The notes: generated by a model from the letters alone, not told the origin. Counted from the first letter of the stretch, positions 34,073 to 43,976 are shown. The stretch is DNA of 64,000 nucleotides from Bordetella parapertussis (GCA_945866125.1 CAMBFZ010000001.1:124001-188000), one strand, 5' to 3'. Made by a program: numbers and translations.

Positions 34073-34774
34073 ATGACGATCTCCACCAATTTGCAAACCG
34101 TCGCGCAAGAAATTGCCGCTACCGCACAAGCCGCAGGCCGCGCGCCCCACGCCGTGCAATTGCTCGCTGTCTCCAAGACCTTCGACGCAGATGCCGTCAT
34201 CGAAGCCGCCGATGCCGGTCAAAGTGCGTTTGGCGAAAACTACGTGCAGGAAGCGATCGACAAAATCAGCGAAATTCGGCAGCAGCGTCCCGATCTCAAA
34301 CTGGAATGGCATTTCATCGGTCCTCTGCAAAGTAACAAGACCCGATCGGTTGCAGAAAATTTTGACTGGGTCCACGCGGTTGACCGCGAAAAAATCGCGC
34401 AGCGATTATCAGACCAACGACCATCAACCCTGCCGCCGTTAAATATTTGTCTGCAAGTCAACGTCAGTGGTGAAGCCACTAAAAGCGGCGTCACGCCAGC
34501 AGCGCTGCCAGAGCTGGCGCGCGCGGTGGCCGCAATGCCCCGGCTATGCCTGCGCGGCTTGATGGCCATTCCTGAGCCGGCGCAAACGGAGCAAGCGCAG
34601 CGCAAGCCCTTTGCACAGCTGCGGCAGTTGCAACAAGAACTCGCAGCGCTCGGCATTGACACCGACACCTTATCGATGGGCATGTCGTCGGACATGCCTG
34701 CCGCCATTGCCGAGGGCGCTACCATCGTGCGCATTGGTACCGCTATTTTTGGAAAGAGAACGTATGCAAACTAA
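34073..34774 (+). CDS. Pyridoxal phosphate homeostasis protein YggS
   Basis: The 233-residue single-domain TIM barrel binds PLP and resembles the N-terminal domain of alanine racemase. The Schiff-base lysine lies in LLAVSKTFDADAV near residue 36. Downstream signatures are FGENYVQEA, WHFIGPLQSNK and LSMGMSSDMPAAIAEGAT. It buffers free PLP and affects amino acid metabolism. Its last 11 bases overlap the proC start, a common pairing. Confidence 0.93.
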   Translation: MTISTNLQTVAQEIAATAQAAGRAPHAVQLLAVSKTFDADAVIEAADAGQSAFGENYVQEAIDKISEIRQQRPDLKLEWHFIGPLQSNKTRSVAENFDWVHAVDREKIAQRLSDQRPSTLPPLNICLQVNVSGEATKSGVTPAALPELARAVAAMPRLCLRGLMAIPEPAQTEQAQRKPFAQLRQLQQELAALGIDTDTLSMGMSSDMPAAIAEGATIVRIGTAIFGKRTYAN

Positions 34775-35588
34775 TTTAAAACTCAGTTTTATTGGCGGCG
34801 GCAACATGGCGCAAGCCTTGATTGGTGGCTTGGCCGATAAGCTCATTGCGGCAGATCATATTCATGTTGTCGATATTAATGCCGACGCACTCGCCTCTCT
34901 GGCGCAGCGTTTCGGCGTTACCACGGCGGCCAGCGTTGACGCTACCGTGGCCAGCGCGGATGTGATCGTGTTGTCTGTCAAGCCGCAGCAGATGCAAGAG
35001 GTCGCGGCGGCGCTGGCGCCGTATATCAAACAGCAATTGGTGCTATCGATTGCCGCTGGTATTTGCGCGAAAGATTTGTCGCGCTGGCTCGGTGGGCACA
35101 CGGCAATCGTGCGCACAATGCCCAATACCCCGGCACTCGTTGGCATGGGCATCACCGGCATGGTGGCGCTGGCGGGCGTATCGGCGGCACAAAAAGAAGC
35201 GGCCGATGCGATCATGCAGGCAGTCGGTCAGACCGTGTGGCTCAATGATGAGAGCTTGATTGATGCCGTCACGGCAGTCTCCGGAAGTGGCCCTGCGTAT
35301 GTGTTTTATTTTCTGGAATCCATGCAAGAGGCCGCGTTAGAGCTGGGCCTCAGTGCCGAGCAAGGCAAGCAATTGGCGCTGGCGACCTTTGCAGGCGCCA
35401 CTGAGCTGGCTAGCCGTTCGACCGAACCGCTCTCAGTTTTGCGTGAGCGCGTCACCTCCAAAGGCGGTACAACTTTTGCCGCCTTGGCCAGCATGGAAGG
35501 CGGTGGTGTGCGGCACGCGATTGTGAATGCCTTGCATGCGGCCGCGCGGCGCGGCAAAGAACTCGGCGAGGAATTCGGCAAAGATTAA
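34764..35588 (+). CDS. proC: Pyrroline-5-carboxylate reductase
   Basis: The 274-residue enzyme performs the last step of proline synthesis, reducing P5C with NAD(P)H. It has the Rossmann start LSFIGGGNMAQALIGGLAD, VLSVKPQQM, RTMPNTPALVGMGITGM and the catalytic C-terminal VSGSGPAYVFYFLESM. ATG at 34764 overlaps the end of yggS, indicating translational coupling; the longer upstream frame is shadow. Confidence 0.95.
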   Translation: MQTNLKLSFIGGGNMAQALIGGLADKLIAADHIHVVDINADALASLAQRFGVTTAASVDATVASADVIVLSVKPQQMQEVAAALAPYIKQQLVLSIAAGICAKDLSRWLGGHTAIVRTMPNTPALVGMGITGMVALAGVSAAQKEAADAIMQAVGQTVWLNDESLIDAVTAVSGSGPAYVFYFLESMQEAALELGLSAEQGKQLALATFAGATELASRSTEPLSVLRERVTSKGGTTFAALASMEGGGVRHAIVNALHAAARRGKELGEEFGKD

Positions 35589-35653
35589 CGATGGCCTCTC
35601 GCTCGCCTGCTTCGCTTGTTAGCGCAAAGGGAGCGGGTGCTTGCCGCAGCGCG

Positions 35654-35860
35654 CTAAGTCTGCTGCGCAAGCTGACCCAGATCCCACAATGGCAGAAAAA
35701 TTCCTAGCATCAGCAAGAGCACCAGCGCGCCCATCACTGCCAGCAAAATCGGCTCAATCGCATCACCGAGCCGACTGACTTCGTACTGCACTTCTTCTTG
35801 CATCACGCCCCGCGCAAACCGGTGTGACGGCCGCCGGTTTGCGAGAAGACGGGTCATCAT
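35654..35860 (-). pseudogene. Remnant of a GspF/PilC/MshG-type inner-membrane platform protein
   Basis: From about residue 20 this 68-codon frame reads EVQYEVSRLGDAIEPILLAV and then a hydrophobic helix with the ending GIFLPLWDLG, which is the C-terminal signature of the type II secretion/type IV pilus platform family (normally about 400 residues). Everything N-terminal to it is missing: the pilin stop is only 29 bases upstream. The first 19 codons do not look like the family and run across an inverted repeat. I read it as a deletion remnant, unlikely to function. Confidence 0.7.
35813..35843. repeat. Perfect 10-bp inverted repeat at the breakpoint of the platform-protein remnant
   Basis: CGCAAACCGG (35813-35822) and CCGGTTTGCG (35834-35843) enclose an 11-base loop. 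It lies just upstream of the last part of the remnant that still resembles the platform family. It may mark a deletion end point or the footprint of a lost element. Confidence 0.75.
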
Positions 35861-35888
35861 GATGGTGCCGTGTCATGGCAGTAAAAAT

Positions 35889-36347
35889 TTAGCAGCCGGT
35901 GACGGTGGTCGTGTAATCCGGTGCCGTCGTGGCCGTCGCTGCGGTGTAGACCACTTTGCAACTCGCCGCGGTGGTGGCGCCTGCATGCGAAATCGTATTC
36001 GCAGTGGCGGTATTAAAATCGGCCGCAGGCGAGAGCGATACGCATTTGAGTAATTCAGTCGTGTCGGTCGCATAGCCATACACGGTGCCGACGGTCGCGT
36101 TACAGACTGAGACACTGCCGGTGGCGCCGCCCTGATTAGCGATCTGTGCGGCCGAGTAAATAGCGGTGTTGGCTGAAGCCAGACTGCCTGTCACGCCTTT
36201 GATCGTCGCCGCGCGCGCATTACCGGCGAGGTCGGTCATTTTGGGTAGCGCGATGGCAGCGAGGATGCCAATAATGACAATGACAATCACTAATTCAATC
36301 AGTGTGAAACCTGACTGGCGGGGCAATCTACGGTAGCGGATGTGCAT
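35889..36347 (-). CDS. Type IV pilin-like major prepilin
   Basis: The protein has about 152 residues with a short basic leader and the prepilin peptidase site QSGFTLIELVIVIVIIG near residues 11-27 (cleavage G/F, Glu5 of the mature form present). The rest is Ala/Thr-rich with three later cysteines, probably including a C-terminal disulfide loop ending at TTTVTGC. ATG at 36347 follows AAGGAG at the right distance; the frame upstream is leader. It lies between a decayed platform gene and the PilU/PilT motors, so assembly would need a platform protein from elsewhere. Confidence 0.88.
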   Translation of the reverse strand: MHIRYRRLPRQSGFTLIELVIVIVIIGILAAIALPKMTDLAGNARAATIKGVTGSLASANTAIYSAAQIANQGGATGSVSVCNATVGTVYGYATDTTELLKCVSLSPAADFNTATANTISHAGATTAASCKVVYTAATATTAPDYTTTVTGC

Positions 36348-36562
36348 GGCTATCTCCTTGAATGACGGATGCAGTGACATTCAGCCTGGGTCAGTCGCCG
36401 GGCGAGTGGGCTGATGCAGCCTCCCGACGTGGGAAAATCAGGCAGTATCTTTCTGCCTTTCCATAGCAGCAAGTTAGCAGCTGGCAGCACGCGGGAGTCG
36501 GTCGAACAAGTGGGAGAAAACCGTTCAGCTCAGGGCTTGACGGCACTCGTCGGGTGCGATGA

Positions 36563-37699
36563 TCAGATAATTTCGAGACCTTCGGTGCCGGACGCCAAAT
36601 TGCGGTCACGGCTGTCCTTGCCGTGCAGCTTGAGCGCAAGTCGCAAATCATTGAGCGAGTCGGCATTGCGCAGCGCGTCTTCGTAGCTGATCTGATCGGC
36701 CTCGGCCAGATCAAAGAGCGCCTGATCAAAAGTTTGCATCCCGATCTCGCGGGATTTTTTCATCACCTCTTTAATCTGATGCACATCGCCCTTAAAAATA
36801 AGGTCGGCAATCAGCGATGAATTCAACATGATTTCGACTGCGGCGCAGCGACCGGTGCCACCTTTTTTAGGGATCAGTCGTTGCGAGATCATGCCTTTCA
36901 AATTGAGTGATAAATCCATCAGCAATTGCTGGCGTCGCTCTTCCGGAAAAAAGTTAATGATCCGGTCGATGGCCTGATTACTATTGTTGGCATGTAGCGT
37001 GGCCAGACAGAGATGACCGGTCTCAGCAAACGCGATGGCATGATCCATCGTCTCGCGGTCGCGTATCTCGCCGATCAGGATGACGTCGGGCGCCTGGCGC
37101 AGCGTGTTCTTGAGTGCCGTGTGCCAGTCGAGCGTATCGGTGCCGATTTCGCGCTGCGTGATGAGGCAGTTTTTATGGGGATGCACATATTCGATCGGGT
37201 CTTCGATGGTGATGATATGGCCATAACTATGCGCATTGCGATGGCCGATCATGGCTGCCAATGTGGTGGATTTGCCGGAGCCGGTTGCGCCCACCATAAT
37301 CACCAGCCCGCGCTTGGCCATCACCAGCTCTTTGAGTGCAGGCGGCACGCCCAGTGCGTCGATGTCGGGAATATCGGTGGTGATGGTGCGCACCACCATG
37401 CCCGCTTTACTCTGCTGAACAAATGCCGAGACCCGGAAGCGTCCGATGTCGTGCGGACTCACGGCAAAATTGCATTCATGTGAGGTCGCAAATTCGCTGC
37501 GCTGGCGCGGATTCATCAGCGCCTCGACTAACTGCGCGGTATCGTCGGCTGACAAAGTCTGCGTGGACATGGGCGTGAGTTTGCCGCTGAATTTGATCGC
37601 CGGCGCGAATCCAGCGGTAATAAATAAATCCGAGCCACCTCGCTCTTTCATCAGGCGTAATAGCTGATGCATGACGTCTTCTGCTTGCGTGGTGTCCAT
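36563..37699 (-). CDS. pilU: Type IV pilus retraction ATPase PilU
   Basis: The 378-residue hexameric ATPase assists PilT in pilus retraction. Walker A is GATGSGKSTTLAAMI, the Asp box segment is ITIEDPIEYVHPH, and HALKNTLRQ/ILIGEIRDRETM is the Walker B region. The C-terminus carries a long acidic/basic extension beyond PilT length and the motif differs from the PilT AIRNLIRE, which marks it as PilU. It lies 35 bases downstream of pilT in the same direction. Confidence 0.92.
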   Translation of the reverse strand: MDTTQAEDVMHQLLRLMKERGGSDLFITAGFAPAIKFSGKLTPMSTQTLSADDTAQLVEALMNPRQRSEFATSHECNFAVSPHDIGRFRVSAFVQQSKAGMVVRTITTDIPDIDALGVPPALKELVMAKRGLVIMVGATGSGKSTTLAAMIGHRNAHSYGHIITIEDPIEYVHPHKNCLITQREIGTDTLDWHTALKNTLRQAPDVILIGEIRDRETMDHAIAFAETGHLCLATLHANNSNQAIDRIINFFPEERRQQLLMDLSLNLKGMISQRLIPKKGGTGRCAAVEIMLNSSLIADLIFKGDVHQIKEVMKKSREIGMQTFDQALFDLAEADQISYEDALRNADSLNDLRLALKLHGKDSRDRNLASGTEGLEII

Positions 37700-37734
37700 G
37701 TTCAGCCTGAAAAATTTTCTGGCATCTTGGCAGC

Positions 37735-38745
37735 CTATCGCGCGGACCCCATCGAGATCTGATTGCGTCGCACCAGCTCCATCAGATTGGCATCCAGCGT
37801 TTGCATGCCCACACTGCTGCCGGTCTGAATCGCCGAATACATTTGCGCGACCTTTGCTTCGCGAATCAGGTTGCGGATTGCTGGCGTACCCAACATGATC
37901 TCGTGCGCGGCCACACGCCCGTTGCCGTCTTTAGTTTTGATGAGCGTCTGTGAAATTACTGCCTGCAAGGACTCCGACAGCATCGCCCGCACCATCTCTT
38001 TTTCGTCGCCCGGGAATACATCAACGATACGGTCAATCGTTTTGGCGGCAGACACGGTATGCAGCGTGCCCAACACCAGATGGCCAGTTTCGGCTGCTGA
38101 TAAGGCCAGCCGGATGGTGTCGAGGTCGCGCAATTCGCCCACCAAAATCACATCCGGGTCTTCGCGCAATGCCGAGCGTAGGGCTGCCGCAAATGAATGG
38201 GTATGGGTGCCCACTTCACGCTGATTGATTAATCCTTTTTTAGATTCATGCACAAATTCGATCGGATCTTCTACCGTGAGAATGTGCGCATACTCGTTTT
38301 CATTGACATGGTTGACCATCGCGGCCAGCGTGGTGGATTTGCCCGAGCCAGTTGGACCCGTGACCAACACGAGCCCGCGCGGTTTCAAGGCCAGATCGCC
38401 AAATATTTTTGGCGCGTTCAAGGCTTCAAGCGACAAAATCGTGGAAGGAATAGTGCGCAACACAGCGGCCGCCCCGCGATCCTGATTAAACGCATTGACC
38501 CGAAACCGGGCCAGTCCCGGAATCACAAATGAAAAATCCACTTCGAGATGTTCTTCGTACACCTTGCGCAAGCCGTCGTTCATGACTTCGTAGAGCATCG
38601 CATGGACTTGTTTGTGTTCCATCGCCGGCAGGTTGATCCGGCGCACGTCGCCATGGACGCGAATCATCGGCGGCATACCGGCCGAAAGGTGTAGATCGGA
38701 GGCTTTGTTTTGCACGGAAAAAGCGAGCAGTTCGGTGATATCCAT
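37735..38745 (-). CDS. pilT: Type IV pilus retraction ATPase PilT
   Basis: The 336-residue motor opens with MDITELLAFSVQNKASDLHL. It has Walker A GPTGSGKSTTLAAMV, the Asp box TVEDPIEFVHE, His box GHLVLGTLHT and the retraction motif AIRNLIREAKVAQ near residue 280. The start at 38745 gives the conserved N-terminus; the longer frame to 38793 adds non-family residues. pilT and pilU form an operon, used for twitching and DNA uptake. Confidence 0.95.
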   Translation of the reverse strand: MDITELLAFSVQNKASDLHLSAGMPPMIRVHGDVRRINLPAMEHKQVHAMLYEVMNDGLRKVYEEHLEVDFSFVIPGLARFRVNAFNQDRGAAAVLRTIPSTILSLEALNAPKIFGDLALKPRGLVLVTGPTGSGKSTTLAAMVNHVNENEYAHILTVEDPIEFVHESKKGLINQREVGTHTHSFAAALRSALREDPDVILVGELRDLDTIRLALSAAETGHLVLGTLHTVSAAKTIDRIVDVFPGDEKEMVRAMLSESLQAVISQTLIKTKDGNGRVAAHEIMLGTPAIRNLIREAKVAQMYSAIQTGSSVGMQTLDANLMELVRRNQISMGSAR

Positions 38746-38921
38746 AGCAGGTCTCGAGGGTCTTCCACGTCCCGCATCCCGGTGTTGAGGCACGATGGCG
38801 GCGTTGTGCGCCGGGCGGACCCGCGTGATTATCTGCCGCGCAGTTTGGCGGCAACAAGCAGAACAGAAGAAGATTCAAGCCGCTGTTGTACAGATGCGGC
38901 AAGGAAGAAGAACGACGACGC

Positions 38922-39791
38922 CTAACCCAAAGCAATGCCGGCAAACACCGCCGCACCCAGCCAGTTGTTATGACGGAAAGCCGCAAAGCAGCCGACGCGG
39001 TCGCGCTGACGAATCAGTTTGAAATGATAAAGCGCGCACCCGACTGCCACGAGCATGCCCAACGCAAAGCCTGCCCCCAAGCCCGCCTGCCAACCAACGA
39101 GAGCAATCAGGCCAAGGCTGATCGCATAGCACAGCATCACCGCCAACACATCGAAACGTCCGAATGTAATTGCAGAAGTTCGAATGCCGATCTTCAGATC
39201 ATCATCGCGATCGACCATCGCATACTCGGTGTCATAGGCTAAGGCCCAGAACACATTGGCCAGTAGCAGTACCCAGCCGGTCAGCGGCACCATATTTTGG
39301 ACGGCGGCATAGGCCATCGGGATGCCGAAGCCAAACGCAATACCGAGGTAGGCCTGCGGCAGGGCGAAGAAGCGTTTGAAATACGGATAGCTCACCGCAA
39401 TCAGGACGGCGGCAACAGAGAGTTGTTTGGTTAACAGATTGAGCGGCCACACTAAGGCAAAGGAGACCAGGGCAAGCAGAGCCGCGACTGCCAGCGCTTC
39501 GCGTCCGGTAATCTGACCACTGGTTAAAGGACGCTCCGCGGTGCGCGCAACATGTCGATCAAAATCACGGTCGGCATAGTCATTGATGGCGCAACCGGCT
39601 GATCGCATCAGCAACGTGCCGATGGTAAAAATCAGCACCAACTGCCAATCTGGCCGGCCGCTACTGGCTAGCCACAAGGCTGACAGGGTGGGCCACAGCA
39701 GCAGCAAGCTACCGATGGGTTTGTCGAGCCGCACCAGCTTGGCATACAAAATCAGGCGGCGCCGTAGCGCGGCAGGGAGTGCATCACGCAT
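38922..39791 (-). CDS. ubiA: 4-Hydroxybenzoate octaprenyltransferase
   Basis: The 289-residue membrane enzyme attaches the polyprenyl chain to 4-hydroxybenzoate in ubiquinone synthesis. Both Asp-rich motifs are present: NDYADRDFDRHVARTAERPL near 70 and YAMVDRDDDLKIGI near 190. About eight hydrophobic helices flank them. It follows oxyR by 17 bases in the same direction. Confidence 0.95.
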   Translation of the reverse strand: MRDALPAALRRRLILYAKLVRLDKPIGSLLLLWPTLSALWLASSGRPDWQLVLIFTIGTLLMRSAGCAINDYADRDFDRHVARTAERPLTSGQITGREALAVAALLALVSFALVWPLNLLTKQLSVAAVLIAVSYPYFKRFFALPQAYLGIAFGFGIPMAYAAVQNMVPLTGWVLLLANVFWALAYDTEYAMVDRDDDLKIGIRTSAITFGRFDVLAVMLCYAISLGLIALVGWQAGLGAGFALGMLVAVGCALYHFKLIRQRDRVGCFAAFRHNNWLGAAVFAGIALG

Positions 39792-39808
39792 GGGAAAAAA
39801 ATAGGGTG

Positions 39809-40756
39809 CTAGGTTTCTTCGAGTCGGGCTTCCGGCAGCATCGTCACGCCGTGCAGCGCACAGCCTAGCACTGCCTGACGCACCGCTTCGATCGCGCCGG
39901 CGCGCGTGAAGCTTTTGCGCCAGGCAATCACCACACGGCGTGTGGGTACCGGGTTTTCAAAGGGCACATAGTGCAGCATGCCGTCGGCATCCTGCCGGCC
40001 TTGGGTTGAGGCTTTCGGCAGCACCGTGATGCCAATGCCTGACGCCACCATATGCCGAATGGTTTCCAGCGAAGAGCCTTCAAAGGTGCGGGCAATGCCG
40101 CCTCCGGTGGTGGAGAAACGCGACATCTCGGGGCAGACTTCCAGCACCTGATCGCGGAAGCAGTGACCGGCGCCCAGCAGCAGCATGGTTTCAGATTTCA
40201 GATCCTGGCTGCTGATGGCATCGCGCTCGACCCATTGATGCTGCCGCGGCAAGGCGACGACAAACGGTTCGTCATAAAGTGGGCGCACCATCAGGCCATG
40301 GTCGGGAAAGGGTAAGGCCATGATTGCCGCATCCAGCTCGCCGGAGCGCAGCAGTTCGATCAGACGCACCGTAAAATTTTCTTGCAAGATCAAGGGCATT
40401 TGCGGCACGGTCTCGATCATGCTGCGCACAAGTTGCGGCAACAAATACGGCGCGATGGTGTAGATGATGCCCAAACGTAGCGGCCCGACCAGCGGGTCTT
40501 TGTTTTGTGTGGCGATGCTTTTGATGGTTGCGGTCTGCTCGAGCACATGCTCGGCCTGAGCGACGATTTGAGAGCCGATCGGAGTGACCGAGACTTCGTT
40601 GCCGCCGCGCTCAAAAATAGCGACACCGAGTTCGTCTTCCAGTTTTTTGATCGCGACCGATAGAGTTGGTTGCGCAACGAAGCAGGCCTCGGCCGCACGG
40701 CCAAAGTGTTTTTCACGGGCTACGGCGACGATATATTTGAGTTCGGTCAGTGTCAT
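39809..40756 (-). CDS. oxyR: Hydrogen peroxide-sensing LysR regulator OxyR
   Basis: The 315-residue regulator opens with MTLTELKYIVAVAREKHFGR, the OxyR DNA-binding helix. The redox pair is intact: Cys at about 199 and 208 in GHCFRDQVLEVC, which form the disulfide on peroxide exposure. Its arrangement between recG and ubiA is common in betaproteobacteria. It would activate catalase and peroxiredoxin genes elsewhere. Confidence 0.95.
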   Translation of the reverse strand: MTLTELKYIVAVAREKHFGRAAEACFVAQPTLSVAIKKLEDELGVAIFERGGNEVSVTPIGSQIVAQAEHVLEQTATIKSIATQNKDPLVGPLRLGIIYTIAPYLLPQLVRSMIETVPQMPLILQENFTVRLIELLRSGELDAAIMALPFPDHGLMVRPLYDEPFVVALPRQHQWVERDAISSQDLKSETMLLLGAGHCFRDQVLEVCPEMSRFSTTGGGIARTFEGSSLETIRHMVASGIGITVLPKASTQGRQDADGMLHYVPFENPVPTRRVVIAWRKSFTRAGAIEAVRQAVLGCALHGVTMLPEARLEET

Positions 40757-40786
40757 AGGGTCAGTAGTGTCGCACAGCCCGGCCGA

Positions 40787-42841
40787 TCACACTCTGAGAA
40801 AATCTTCACGTGAACCCAACCAGCGCGCCAGATGCGCTTCGGCGACCGCCAAGTCGTCGAGTAACAGTCGCTGCGCCAGATCGCGCGCTTGCTCGACTAA
40901 GTGTTGATCAGTTTCTAAATTGGCAAAGCGCAGCATGGCCTGCCCCGACTGGCGCGCCCCCAGAAATTCGCCGGGGCCGCGAATGGCCAGATCGCGCCGC
41001 GCAATCTCAAAGCCGTCGGTAATCTCGCGCATGATCGCCAGACGTTGTTTGGCAATCAGGCCTAGTGGACCTTGGTAGAGCAAGAGGCAAACACTGGCTG
41101 CGGCGCCGCGCCCGACCCGTCCGCGCAGCTGATGCAGCTGCGACAGCCCAAAGCGCTCGGCGTGCTCGATCACCATCAGCGACGCATTGGGCACATCGAC
41201 CCCTACCTCGATGACGGTGGTGGCGACCAGCACCTGTAATTCGCCGCGGGCAAACGCATCCATCACCTGCTGTTTTTCGGCGGTCTTTAAGCGACCATGC
41301 ACCAGGCCGATCTGCAAATCCGGCAGCGCGAGCGTGAGGGCGGTGTGGGTATCGGTTGCGGTCTGCAATTGCAGCGCTTCAGATTCTTCAATCAGCGGGC
41401 AGACCCAGTAAACCTGACGGCCATCAAGCGCGGCCGCATGCACGCGCTCAATGACTTGATCGCGCCGATCCTGATCGATCAAGCGCGTGACAATCGGTGT
41501 GCGCCCCGGTGGCAATTCGTCAATCACCGAGACTTCCAGATCGGCGTAATACGTCATGGCCAGCGTGCGCGGAATTGGCGTGGCAGACATCATCAGTTGG
41601 TGCGGTACGCTGTCCATACCCTTGTTGCGCAGGGTCAGTCGCTGCGCCACGCCAAAGCGGTGCTGTTCGTCGACAATCACCAGCCCGAGCTTGTCAAAAA
41701 CGACTTCCTGCTGAATCAGTGCGTGGGTGCCGATAACAAGTTTTGCGGCGCCGGATTCGATGCGTGCGCGTGCGGCTTCTTTGTCGCGTTTTTTCAGGCT
41801 GCCGGTGAGCCAGGCGACCTCGATGCCGAGCGGCGCCATCCAGGCGGCGATTTTGCGGAAGTGCTGCTCCGCCAAAATTTCAGTCGGCGCCATCAGTGTG
41901 GCCTGAAAGCCGCTATCAATTGCCTGCGCAGCGGCCAACGCGGCCACCACGGTTTTGCCACTGCCGACATCACCCTGCAGAAGCCGTTGCATCGGATAAG
42001 ACGCACCCAGGTCGCGGCGGATTTCATCGAGCACGCGGTGTTGGGCGCCGGTTAATGCAAATGGTAGCGTCAGCATCAAGGCGTGCGACAGGCTGCCCAC
42101 GTTGGTGAGCATCGGCGCGCCTTGTTGGCGGCGTGCTGCTTGCGCGCGTTTCATGGATAGCTGCTGGGCCAGTAGTTCGTCAAATTTCATCCGTGTCCAG
42201 GCCGGATGGCTGCGCTCGGCGAGCGCGTTTTCATCGACATCGGCGGGCGGGTTGTGCAACAGCCTGACTGATTGTTCGAACGGCGCAAGCCCCAGGGTTT
42301 CACGCAGGGCAAGCGGTAGCGTATCGGTCCAGTCGATCTGCGTCATCGCTTTGCCAATAGCCGCACGCAACAGCGTCTGCGAGAGACCCTCGCCGGCGGG
42401 GTACACCGGGGTCAGTACTTGCGGCAGCGGCGCGCCGGGCTCGACGCTCTTGACCACCGGGTGCACCATTTCATTGCCGAAAAAACCATGCCGCATTTCG
42501 CCACGCACCCGCAGGCGTTTGCCAACGGCCATCTGCGTTGCCTGGCTGCCGTAGAAATTAAGAAACCGCAAGGTCAGCTCGGCGTCCTCATCGGCGATAG
42601 TGACGACGAGCTGACGGCGTGGCCGGTATTGCACATTGCACTGGGTGACAAGGCCTTCGACTTGTACGGTGTGCCCGTTTAACAGACCCGCTTCGCGCAG
42701 AGCATGCAGCTGGGTTTCATCTTCATAGCGCATCGGCAAGTGCAGCACCAGGGCCATGTCGGTCGACAGGCCGAGGCGTGCCAGGCGGTCGACGGTGCGA
42801 TGGCTTTTAACGGGGCTGGTTTTCTTTTTTGGGGCAGGCAT
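40787..42841 (-). CDS. recG: ATP-dependent DNA helicase RecG
   Basis: The 684-residue helicase reverses stalled forks and branch-migrates Holliday junctions. The N-terminal wedge domain (OB fold) spans roughly 50-150. Helicase motifs include QGDVGSGKTVVAALAAAQ near 295, APTEILAEQH, the DEQH box VIVDEQHRFGV near 390, MSATPIPRTLAMT and LRGRVGRG. It reads in the direction of oxyR with 30 bases between. Confidence 0.96.
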   Translation of the reverse strand: MPAPKKKTSPVKSHRTVDRLARLGLSTDMALVLHLPMRYEDETQLHALREAGLLNGHTVQVEGLVTQCNVQYRPRRQLVVTIADEDAELTLRFLNFYGSQATQMAVGKRLRVRGEMRHGFFGNEMVHPVVKSVEPGAPLPQVLTPVYPAGEGLSQTLLRAAIGKAMTQIDWTDTLPLALRETLGLAPFEQSVRLLHNPPADVDENALAERSHPAWTRMKFDELLAQQLSMKRAQAARRQQGAPMLTNVGSLSHALMLTLPFALTGAQHRVLDEIRRDLGASYPMQRLLQGDVGSGKTVVAALAAAQAIDSGFQATLMAPTEILAEQHFRKIAAWMAPLGIEVAWLTGSLKKRDKEAARARIESGAAKLVIGTHALIQQEVVFDKLGLVIVDEQHRFGVAQRLTLRNKGMDSVPHQLMMSATPIPRTLAMTYYADLEVSVIDELPPGRTPIVTRLIDQDRRDQVIERVHAAALDGRQVYWVCPLIEESEALQLQTATDTHTALTLALPDLQIGLVHGRLKTAEKQQVMDAFARGELQVLVATTVIEVGVDVPNASLMVIEHAERFGLSQLHQLRGRVGRGAAASVCLLLYQGPLGLIAKQRLAIMREITDGFEIARRDLAIRGPGEFLGARQSGQAMLRFANLETDQHLVEQARDLAQRLLLDDLAVAEAHLARWLGSREDFLRV

Positions 42842-42950
42842 GGCAGCATGGTTCGGTGGGGCCAGCGTAGAATACCGGCTTTTGCAGATGCCGCGCCAGT
42901 GTGACGCAAGTCGGGATTCTGCGTCTTTTTGTCGTGCCTCTGCCTAATTT

Positions 42951-43976
42951 ATGTACACACTTTCCGATTTCGATTTCACCTTGCCCCCTGAGCTGATTGC
43001 GCAAGTGCCATTGCCTGAGCGCAGCGGCTCGCGCTTGCTTGAGGTGGGGCACGATCATCTGACTGACCGTGCCTTTGCCGAGATCGTCGATCTGCTGCAA
43101 GCGGGCGACTTACTGGTTTTTAACGATACGCGGGTATTGAAAGCACGCTTTTTTGGCGTTAAGGAAACAGGCGGCAAAGTGGAAGTGCTGGTTGAGCGTG
43201 TGCTGGATGCGCGCTCGGTGCTGGCGCAGGTCAGGGCATCCAAATCGCCACCGCCGGGCACGCTGATCCGCTTAGCCGATGCATTTGAGGTCAGTGTGGG
43301 TGAGCGCGCCGGCGAATTTTATGTGCTTCATTTTCCCGACGATGTCATCGCGCTGATTGAGGCGCATGGCAGCTTGCCGCTGCCGCCTTACATTACGCAT
43401 GCTGCCGACGAAATTGACGCCGAGCGTTATCAGACCGTTTATGCGCGCGCACCCGGGGCGGTGGCAGCGCCTACTGCCGGGTTGCATTTTGATACGCCGC
43501 TGCTGGAGCGTTTGCGGGCTAAAGGGGTGCAGTTTGCTTATGTCACGCTGCATGTTGGTGCTGGGACTTTTCAGCCAGTGCGCACCGAAAATCTGGCCGA
43601 GCATGCGATGCATAGTGAGTGGTACACCATTGCATCGCAGACAGTGGACGCTGTTGCGGCAACCCAGGCTGCGGGAGGCAGCGTGATAGCGGTGGGCACC
43701 ACCAGTTTGCGCGCGCTTGAGTCGGCATCCCAAAGCGGTGTGCTTGTTGCGGGCAGTGCGGACACCCGGCTTTTCATCACGCCCGGTTATCGGTTTAAAA
43801 CCGTCGACCGTTTGTTGACCAATTTTCATTTGCCCAAATCGACTTTGCTGATGCTGGTATCGGCCTTTGCTGGTTATGCGCGCATGCGCGCAGCGTATGC
43901 GCATGCGATTGCGGCGCGTTATCGTTTCTTTAGCTATGGCGATGCGATGTTGCTGAATCTGGAATCCAGACCATGA
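42951..43976 (+). CDS. queA: S-adenosylmethionine:tRNA ribosyltransferase-isomerase
   Basis: The 341-residue enzyme transfers the ribosyl part of SAM to preQ1 in tRNA to make epoxyqueuosine. Recognisable segments are LPPELIAQVPLPERSGSRLL at the N-terminus, LLVFNDTRVLKARFFG, ERYQTVYARAPGAVAAPTAG and HLPKSTLLMLVSAFAG. Its stop overlaps the tgt start (ATGA, 43973-43976). queA-tgt-yajC-secD-secF is a conserved run. Confidence 0.96.
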   Translation: MYTLSDFDFTLPPELIAQVPLPERSGSRLLEVGHDHLTDRAFAEIVDLLQAGDLLVFNDTRVLKARFFGVKETGGKVEVLVERVLDARSVLAQVRASKSPPPGTLIRLADAFEVSVGERAGEFYVLHFPDDVIALIEAHGSLPLPPYITHAADEIDAERYQTVYARAPGAVAAPTAGLHFDTPLLERLRAKGVQFAYVTLHVGAGTFQPVRTENLAEHAMHSEWYTIASQTVDAVAATQAAGGSVIAVGTTSLRALESASQSGVLVAGSADTRLFITPGYRFKTVDRLLTNFHLPKSTLLMLVSAFAGYARMRAAYAHAIAARYRFFSYGDAMLLNLESRP

